A stretch of DNA of 11,815 bases from Thalassospiraceae bacterium (GTDB lineage: Bacteria; Pseudomonadota; Alphaproteobacteria; Rhodospirillales; Magnetovibrionaceae): assembly GCA_030638205.1 (NCBI GenBank), contig DAOWFB010000080.1:1-11815 (forward strand), given 5' to 3'. A program made the translations under genes and the position numbers. Of this stretch, positions 7,183 to 11,815 are shown piece by piece (positions within the stretch are counted from its first letter, which is position 1; the number at the start of each line of letters is the position of its first letter). The notes under the pieces were generated by a model, which was not told the DNA's origin, did no database searches, and worked only from the letters and a program-made list of their open reading frames with translations.

Positions 7183-7217
7183 AGCCCCAAAGGTAACAGC
7201 CTTTGGGGCTTTTTTTA
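7181..7217 (+). terminator. Second intrinsic terminator behind tRNA-Lys
   Basis: AAAGCCCCAAAGG (7181-7193) pairs perfectly with CCTTTGGGGCTTT (7200-7212) around a 6-base loop, with the T-run continuing to 7217. It is as strong as the tRNA-Lys terminator only 70 bases upstream. Either it is a backup, or it ends a separate short transcript. The A-tract also gives it some capacity on the minus strand. Confidence 0.9.
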
Positions 7218-7421
7218 ATGCCGCACACATCTATCGATGCTTCGCGGCGGAGGCCCTAAAGGCCGGGGTTTTCTAGTCCGAATCGGTGATTGCCACAATC
7301 TTATATCCTGACGTAAAGTTTTATTAATGTTTTGCCAGCAAGAATTAAGACATTGCGGTAATTGGGGGCTGTCTGTCCCGGTGTTATGGGCCAGCGCTAT
7401 GGGTTATGAGGGAGAGAGTTG
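7218..7421. other. Non-coding gap with a weak terminator-like hairpin
   Basis: No gene is supported in this 204-base stretch. GGCC-CTAAA-GGCC (7252-7264) followed by GGGGTTTT closely resembles the core of the tRNA-Lys terminator (GACC-CTAAA-GGTC then TGGGTTTT), with a paired base change. The word GCTTCGCGG occurs at 7239-7247 and also at 7157-7165. The end of the gap carries the purine-rich ribosome binding site of the next gene. No confident promoter was found for that gene. Confidence 0.4.
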
Positions 7422-7655
7422 ATGATAGAGCCAAATTCTGTTGGTCAGGTTTACCTGGTATCAATTTATAACAAAATTGTGCGTGCCTTGGTCAAGGAAA
7501 ACGAGAGCCATTGTTTTTTTGATGATCAATGGGCTGATACCCATACCCAAGATGTGGTGGCAGAGGATGAGCTTGAAGCGCGAACAAAAATGGCAAATCG
7601 CTATCCGCCAGAAGAAGGGTTTGTTATTGAGCGTGTGGTTTCGGCTCCAGCCTGA
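7422..7655 (+). CDS. Small conserved-looking protein, function unknown
   Basis: This is a 77-residue acidic protein. It resembles, from memory, small alphaproteobacterial proteins with the pattern Y-N-x-I-V-R-x-L-V-x-x-x-x-S-H, then F-D-D-x-W-A-D, then a helix ending in R-Y-P-P-x-x-G-F-V-I-E. Here these are YNKIVRALVKENESH (16-30), FFDDQWADT (32-40) and RYPPEEGFVIERV (60-72). There is no signal peptide, membrane helix or metal-binding motif, and the likely fold is small alpha/beta and cytosolic. ATG 7422 is preferred over TTG 7419 because the purine tract GAGGGAGAGAG (7408-7418) is then properly spaced. It is monocistronic and converges on the minus-strand gene ending at 7698, with no clear terminator in the 42 bases between. 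A function cannot be assigned. Confidence 0.75.
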   Translation: MIEPNSVGQVYLVSIYNKIVRALVKENESHCFFDDQWADTHTQDVVAEDELEARTKMANRYPPEEGFVIERVVSAPA

Positions 7656-7697
7656 TTGTTATTAGCGCTTTTGTTTTATTTGCAGATTATTCGCATA

Positions 7698-8753
7698 TCA
7701 TTGAATGGCGTCTTGCTCTTCTTCGGTTTCTCCGGTTTCATAATAACGCCAACCATTGAGGCCCTGCATTACAACCCCGTCAAACCCTAACGTAACTATT
7801 CCCGCGATATATGAATTTGCGTCCCCATAAATTATGGATTGCCATCCCGCATCCCAGTAATGGGTGCGATGACGGTCCGGGTCATTGCGCAGCGACATAT
7901 CCATAAATTGGGGTGTCCCCTGTTTCCAACCTTGTTGCCAATAATAAAGCGAGCTGGCTGCGGTGGTTATGTCCATGGCTGCAAAGACCAAGCGCCTGCC
8001 GCCTGTTTTTTTGTATTTTAATAGCCTTACGTCATTTGCGCTAAGCGGGTTTCTGCCATGATAAACGCCTATAATTATAGCGTCATAATCGGTGTTGCGT
8101 AGGCGGTTAATGTAATCGCCGGTCGAGCCAAACCCTTGGGTGTTTTCAAGGTATAAAAAGTTTTTTACATCTTTAAGCGCAACAACGCTTTCGGAATTAG
8201 TATTAAAAACAGGGCTAGGGTAAGGCGGTATTGATGAAAGGTTTTGGCTTTCAGCAACGAATGGAACAATACCCCGCTGGGCATTTGCTGAATATGCGCT
8301 GGCCGCACCTTCTTTGTCTTGGGCAAAATCAAGCGCAAGCACGTTTAGGCCAGCTTTAGCCGCAATAGAAATTGCCTCATCTTTTATCTGAATAGATTCT
8401 TCGCTAACTTGTTTCTTGCTGACAAGGGTCGAAACCTCGCGCTGTAAAACCCCATCAATATTTACAATAAATGTTTTTGCCGGAAAAAGACGTGTGTCGT
8501 CTTCGGGGTCTGCTTTTACCACAAGCCCCAAGGCATCTTCGGCAATGATTTTAAAATCAGGGTTTCCCTTGCGGGCAAATTTACCGATGTTTATTACAAA
8601 CTGGCGAAGCTCTTCGCGGAAATCTATCAATGCACCATTTTTTGCTGTTGCGTTACCCGCTTGTTGGGCATGGCTTAGGTTTGGCGATAGCAAACCAAAA
8701 ACCATAAGGGCGGCCGCAACGATGGATTTGATTGTGGGGCATAATGTGTTCAT
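7698..8753 (-). CDS. Secreted TM1410/GH114-like protein, probably non-catalytic
   Basis: This 351-residue exported protein has a signal peptide (about 1-29: basic start, hydrophobic IVAAALMVFGLL, cleavage after SHA). Its C-terminal half (about 198-340) resembles the first half of TM1410/MJ1477-type putative glycoside hydrolases (GH114 clan, TIM barrel): FLYLENTQGF, YDAIIIGVY, the GGRRLVFA strand, YYWQQGWKQGTPQF, HYWDAGWQSIIYG (298-310) and GFDGVVMQ (323-330). The N-terminal half (about 41-180) instead looks like that family's closing half: IDFREELRQFVINIGKFARKGNPDF, FIVNIDGVLQRE, AGLNVLALDFAQ and RGIVPFVAES. The order therefore appears swapped. Acidic residues expected in the barrel are replaced: Q330 where VYLD is usual, and MDITTA where SIGEAE is usual. 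It may bind rather than cut a polysaccharide. The gene lies 111 bases behind the FAD oxidoreductase on the same strand. The family call is fairly sure; the function is not. Confidence 0.7.
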   Translation of the reverse strand: MNTLCPTIKSIVAAALMVFGLLSPNLSHAQQAGNATAKNGALIDFREELRQFVINIGKFARKGNPDFKIIAEDALGLVVKADPEDDTRLFPAKTFIVNIDGVLQREVSTLVSKKQVSEESIQIKDEAISIAAKAGLNVLALDFAQDKEGAASAYSANAQRGIVPFVAESQNLSSIPPYPSPVFNTNSESVVALKDVKNFLYLENTQGFGSTGDYINRLRNTDYDAIIIGVYHGRNPLSANDVRLLKYKKTGGRRLVFAAMDITTAASSLYYWQQGWKQGTPQFMDMSLRNDPDRHRTHYWDAGWQSIIYGDANSYIAGIVTLGFDGVVMQGLNGWRYYETGETEEEQDAIQ

Positions 8754-8864
8754 GAGGTTTCTTTTAACCCATTTCTGCTTTGGTGTATTCCCCGTATGTC
8801 ATAACCGCCCATAACCCCCCATAATCTCATGAATCCAAGGTATTCCGGGCTTTTATCCGGTAAT

Positions 8865-9974
8865 TTAGCTGGCCATCTCAAACACTTTTTTAGCGATGGC
8901 AAGGCACGACGTAAGCCCCGGCGATTCGATTCCATACAGGTTTATAAAATTGCCCCCGGCTTCTGTTTCAATAATAAAATCTTGGGGCCGCTCGCCTTGG
9001 GCCTGAACCTTGGGTCTTATGCCTGAATATCCGGGAACAAGGCTGCCGTCCGGAATGTTTGGCCAGTAATTTTTGATGGAGGCATAAAATATATCGGCCC
9101 GCGCCGGATCAACGCTGTAATCCATATTATCAATCCACTCAACATCGGGGCCGAAACGCCCCTGACCGCCAAGGTCGAGGGTATAATGAATGCCAAGGCT
9201 GGCTTTGCCTGGCAATGGATATATCAAATGCGAAAATGGCACCCGCCCTTGGAGTAAAAAATAATTACCCTTGGCCATGTGGTGGGGCGGTATGGTTTTT
9301 TTATTTATTCCATCAATGCTTTTGGCAACATCCCATGACCCGTGCCCGCCCGAATTGATAACCGTGTTGCAAACCATATCCATAGGTTCGCTACCGCCAA
9401 TGGATAAAACCACCCCGTCTTTTTCAATCCGTCCGCCGATTACCGGGCTTTTAAGGGCAACCACCCCGCCTGCGTTCTCCCCGCCTGCATTTTCTAAGTC
9501 ACCTTGCAGCGCAAGCATAAGCGCGTGGCTATCAACCAGACCTGTCGATGGCGAGTGTATGGCGCGAACCGCATTTAGTTCCGGCTCCATTTTCTTTAAT
9601 TCATCACCGTTTAATATCTCAAGGTCTAAAACACCGTTTTCAATTCCCTTTTGGTAAAGTTTCTCAAGGTCGGGAATTTCTGCATCATCGATTGCAACAA
9701 TAAGCTTACCGGCTTTTTTGTGATTTATTCCGTGGCTTTGGCAATATTTATAAAGCATCTCGCGACCCTGAACGCATAGCTCGGCCTTTAGGCTGCGTGG
9801 CGGATAGTAAATTCCCGCGTGAACGACTTCGGAATTTCGAGAAGATGTGGGGGTGCCGATGGCATCACAGCTTTCAAGCACCACCACGTCGCGCCCGGAT
9901 TCTGCGAACTTGGCAGCAATGGCAAGGCCGACAACGCCGGCGCCAATAACGGCTACATCTATTTTTTCAACCAT
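8865..9974 (-). CDS. FAD-dependent oxidoreductase, L-2-hydroxyglutarate oxidase-like
   Basis: This is a 369-residue flavoprotein of the D-amino-acid oxidase (DAO) superfamily. The N-terminal Rossmann motif is VIGAGVVGLAIA (9-20), with E34 ending the second strand to bind the FAD ribose. SSRNSEVVHAGIYYPPRSLKAELC (44-67), with H52, GLVDSHAL (145-152), YSGIRPK (326-332) and YGIESPGLTSCLAIA (347-361) match the L-2-hydroxyglutarate dehydrogenase/oxidase (LhgO/L2HGDH) group as I know it. Members oxidise L-2-hydroxyglutarate to 2-oxoglutarate. The exact substrate here is not proven, because close paralogues with the SRNSEVVHAG form are often left unnamed. There is no signal peptide. A five-residue tandem duplication, ENAGGENAGG (161-170), sits in a surface-like loop. 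ATG 9974 has only a weak purine match upstream. It is divergent from mipZ. Confidence 0.85.
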   Translation of the reverse strand: MVEKIDVAVIGAGVVGLAIAAKFAESGRDVVVLESCDAIGTPTSSRNSEVVHAGIYYPPRSLKAELCVQGREMLYKYCQSHGINHKKAGKLIVAIDDAEIPDLEKLYQKGIENGVLDLEILNGDELKKMEPELNAVRAIHSPSTGLVDSHALMLALQGDLENAGGENAGGVVALKSPVIGGRIEKDGVVLSIGGSEPMDMVCNTVINSGGHGSWDVAKSIDGINKKTIPPHHMAKGNYFLLQGRVPFSHLIYPLPGKASLGIHYTLDLGGQGRFGPDVEWIDNMDYSVDPARADIFYASIKNYWPNIPDGSLVPGYSGIRPKVQAQGERPQDFIIETEAGGNFINLYGIESPGLTSCLAIAKKVFEMAS

Positions 9975-10054
9975 AACCCGCCAGCTCGCCTAAAAGTTTG
10001 CCCAAACAACGGAAATGTTTGCGTTTTCCCCTTAATATGCCTACCCATTTATCC
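9975..10054. promoter_or_regulatory. Divergent promoter region between FAD enzyme and mipZ
   Basis: Only 80 bases separate the two divergent starts, so both promoters must lie here or inside the genes. A 12-bp dyad GTTTG-CC-CAAAC occupies 9996-10007, and the half-site GTTTGC recurs at 10017-10022, which would suit a shared operator. I could not place a convincing -35/-10 pair on either strand. The TTG at 9998 lies inside the dyad and is rejected as the mipZ start. Confidence 0.35.
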
Positions 10055-10867
10055 ATGAATAGTAAACAACACAAAGTGCGCCGAATTGTGGTCGGCAATG
10101 AAAAGGGCGGCAGTGGTAAATCTACCACCGTAATGCATTTGGCCGTTAGCATGCTGCGGGGCGGGCTTAAAGTTGCCTGCATAGACCTTGATGCAAGGCA
10201 GGGCACCATAAGCCGTTATTTTGAGAATCGACTGGCCTATTCAAAACAAAACGAAATTGAATTACCCAACCCACTTATGATGGGCATTTCCCCCGAAGAT
10301 GTGTCGGGGGATGAGCCGGAATTAGAAAAGCTTATTCAGGAAAAAATTGATAAGGCGGCAGAAGATGTGGATGTTGTAATTTTTGATTCCCCCGGTTCTG
10401 ATAGTCCGCTTTCACGCATGGCGCATTCTTTTGCCGATATTTTAATAACCCCGCTTAACGATAGCTTTATAGACCTTGACGTGTTGGCGCGCATCGATAG
10501 CGAAACGGGCAAGGTAGAACGGCCAAGTCATTACGCCGAAATGGTCTGGAGCCAAAAATTGCGCAGGGCATCGCGTGATGGCGGTTCCATTGACTGGATA
10601 GTAATGCGCAACCGCATTGGCCACACCGAAGCACAAAACAAAAAAAAGGTCGAAGCGGCGCTGGATGAGCTATCAACCCGAATTGGCTTTCGCCAAGTCA
10701 TGGGTTTTTCGGAACGGGTAATATTTCGCGAGCTATTCTTGCAAGGCCTGACCCTGATGGATGTTGTCGAGATAAAAAAGGTGAGCGGTTTTAAAGGTCT
10801 GGCCATGAGCCATATTGCGGCGCGTAACGAAGTCCGCGCTCTGGTTGATGCGGTTGGTGCCGACTAG
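10055..10867 (+). CDS. mipZ: Division-site regulator MipZ (ParA-like ATPase)
   Basis: MipZ is a deviant-Walker ATPase that, in Caulobacter, binds ParB near the origins and forms a gradient blocking FtsZ assembly at the poles, so that division occurs at mid-cell. From M(10055) the protein has 270 residues. It shows VVGNEKGGSGKST (12-24) with signature lysine K17 and P-loop K22, CIDLDARQGTISRYFENR (42-59), Walker B VVIFDSPGSDSPLSRMAH (107-124) and ITPLNDSFIDLDVL (131-144). The MipZ-specific WIVMRNR, ERVIFRELFLQGLTLMDV and AARNEVRALV follow; this motif set separates it from ordinary ParA. Possible starts are ATG 10037 (276 aa) or 10055. The latter leaves IVVGNEKGG about as close to the N terminus as in Caulobacter, but neither has a good SD. 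No parA/parB is in the window. galU begins 45 bases later. Confidence 0.93.
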   Translation: MNSKQHKVRRIVVGNEKGGSGKSTTVMHLAVSMLRGGLKVACIDLDARQGTISRYFENRLAYSKQNEIELPNPLMMGISPEDVSGDEPELEKLIQEKIDKAAEDVDVVIFDSPGSDSPLSRMAHSFADILITPLNDSFIDLDVLARIDSETGKVERPSHYAEMVWSQKLRRASRDGGSIDWIVMRNRIGHTEAQNKKKVEAALDELSTRIGFRQVMGFSERVIFRELFLQGLTLMDVVEIKKVSGFKGLAMSHIAARNEVRALVDAVGAD

Positions 10868-10895
10868 GTGCCTAACTTGCCGCTTGAGGGCATAT

Positions 10896-10916
10896 ATGGC
10901 AGAAATGAACCCATGA
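10896..10916 (+). CDS. Possible six-codon leader ORF overlapping the galU start
   Basis: ATG 10896 opens a six-codon frame encoding MAEMNP, closed by TGA at 10914-10916. That TGA shares bases with the galU ATG at 10913 in the classic ATGA overlap. GAGGG (10886-10890), 5 bases before this ATG, is the best SD in the mipZ-galU gap, whereas the galU ATG has none of its own. The arrangement suggests that ribosomes load on the leader and reinitiate on galU. It may equally be chance, with the SD serving another start. Confidence 0.35.
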   Translation: MAEMNP

Positions 10917-11803
10917 CATTAGTGACATCAGCAACATCAGCAATAAAAACAGCAGTTCTGCCCGTTGCCGGAATTGGCACCCGTTTTTTGCCAGCCACCA
11001 AGGCCATACCCAAGGAAATGCTGCCTATCGTTGATAGGCCGCTTATTCAATATGCAATTGATGAGGCGGTTGCCGCTGGAATTAGTAATTTTGTTTTTGT
11101 GGTGGGTAGCCATAATCGTTCGCTACTTGAAGCCCATTTTGGATCTTCTCCAGTTTTGGAAAAAATACTAAAAACACGCGGCAAGTCGCAGGAGCTGGAA
11201 TTAGTAACCGGCACCTCAAAAGGAATAACCTCAATTAATTTTGTAACTCAGGATGAGCCACTTGGCCTTGGCCATGCGGTTTGGTGCGCGCGCGATTTTA
11301 TTAATGATGGCCCGTTTGCGGTGATGTTGCCCGATGATTTGGTTCAGGCGGAACCGGGGTGTATGTGGCAGATGGTTGATGCATTCAATAAATACGGCGG
11401 CAATATAGTTGCAGTTGAAGATGTGCCCCGTGATCAAACCAACAAATACGGCATTTTAGATGTTGATGAGGACGATGGGCGCATAGCCAGCGCCCGTGGA
11501 TTGGTTGAAAAACCAAACCCGGAAGATGCCCCGTCAACCCTTTCGGTTATAGGAAGATATATTCTGGGCCCTGAGGTGCTAGAACACCTTGAGCGTGGAG
11601 AAAAAGGGGCGGGGAATGAAATACAGCTGACCGATGCCATTGCCACCACCATAGGCCGGGTTGATTTCAGGGGCTTAAGATTTACCGGCCAAAGATTTGA
11701 TTGTGGCTCAAAGGCCGGATTCGTCGCCGCCAATGTGGCCTATGCCTTGGCCCGCAGCGACATACCGGATGACTTCAAGGTTTTGTTAAAATCCCTTGTT
11801 TAG
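10913..11803 (+). CDS. galU: UTP-glucose-1-phosphate uridylyltransferase GalU
   Basis: GalU makes UDP-glucose from UTP and glucose-1-phosphate, feeding synthesis of exopolysaccharide, LPS core and glucans; it is cytosolic. From ATG 10913 the protein has 296 residues, typical of bacterial GalU. VLPVAGIGTRFLPATKAIPKEMLPIVDRPLIQY (15-47) is the nucleotide-binding opening with the conserved Gly-rich loop, Arg and Lys. LGLGHAV (117-123) and MLPDDLV (138-144, acidic metal site at D141/D142) follow, then GLVEKP (187-192), GRYIL (214-218), NEIQLTDAI (225-233) and FDCGSK (252-257). A GTG at 10868, abutting the mipZ stop, would add 15 unconserved residues and is not preferred. The gene is probably co-transcribed with mipZ, with start selection possibly through the leader ORF. 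Only 12 bases follow the stop in this window. Confidence 0.95.
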   Translation: MTLVTSATSAIKTAVLPVAGIGTRFLPATKAIPKEMLPIVDRPLIQYAIDEAVAAGISNFVFVVGSHNRSLLEAHFGSSPVLEKILKTRGKSQELELVTGTSKGITSINFVTQDEPLGLGHAVWCARDFINDGPFAVMLPDDLVQAEPGCMWQMVDAFNKYGGNIVAVEDVPRDQTNKYGILDVDEDDGRIASARGLVEKPNPEDAPSTLSVIGRYILGPEVLEHLERGEKGAGNEIQLTDAIATTIGRVDFRGLRFTGQRFDCGSKAGFVAANVAYALARSDIPDDFKVLLKSLV

Positions 11804-11815
11804 TGGGGTTTATCC

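Noticed and set aside
7019..7228. 69-residue minus-strand ORF across tRNA-Lys and its terminators
   Set aside because: It is antisense to the tRNA; the GTIGFEPMT-like string is the usual false protein produced by reading a tRNA backwards.
7291..7421. TTGCCA words as -35 boxes for the 77-residue protein
   Set aside because: No acceptable -10 hexamer stands 16-18 bases downstream of any of them.
8750..8935. 61-residue minus-strand ORF between the two minus-strand genes
   Set aside because: It overlaps both neighbouring genes in another frame, has no SD and matches no family I recognise.
9998..10054. TTG-initiated extension of mipZ
   Set aside because: The added residues are unlike MipZ N termini, no SD precedes it, and it lies in a probable promoter or operator region.

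Overview
The window looks like chromosomal DNA of moderate G+C from an alphaproteobacterium, probably free-living. The evidence is a MipZ-type division-site ATPase (a family known essentially from Alphaproteobacteria), a DUF1489 protein, a CheY-like regulator with an alphaproteobacterial-type GPDRRR tail, and a GyrA with a Gly/Glu-rich insertion in its C-terminal domain. The genus cannot be fixed from sequence alone. No phage, transposon, CRISPR or integrase signal was seen.

Layout, left to right: tRNA-Leu(GAG) with its own terminator (80-224); mgtE, a Mg2+ channel/transporter (268-1692); a tightly coupled pair of a single-domain response regulator and a DUF1489 protein (1749-2743); ssb with a strong terminator (2848-3422); a 227-base AT-rich gap carrying the probable gyrA promoter; gyrA (3650-6382, TTG start) followed one base later by coaD (6384-6884); tRNA-Lys(UUU) with a terminator (7008-7117); a gene-poor stretch (7118-7421) holding several hairpins and a second good terminator; a 77-residue protein of unknown function (7422-7655). 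Two minus-strand genes follow: a secreted TM1410/GH114-like protein (7698-8753) and an L-2-hydroxyglutarate-oxidase-like FAD enzyme (8865-9974). Divergent from them are mipZ (10055-10867) and galU (10913-11803), which runs almost to the window's edge.

Most of the content is housekeeping: DNA topology (gyrA), single-strand DNA protection (ssb), division placement (mipZ), CoA synthesis (coaD), UDP-glucose supply (galU), magnesium uptake (mgtE) and two tRNAs. The least ordinary items are three. The secreted TM1410-like protein appears to have its two family blocks in swapped order and to lack the usual acidic residues. A six-codon, well-SD'd leader ORF ends in an ATGA overlap with the galU start. 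A cluster of hairpins behind tRNA-Lys is bounded by a second terminator and could be a small RNA. I see no convincing undescribed multi-gene system.
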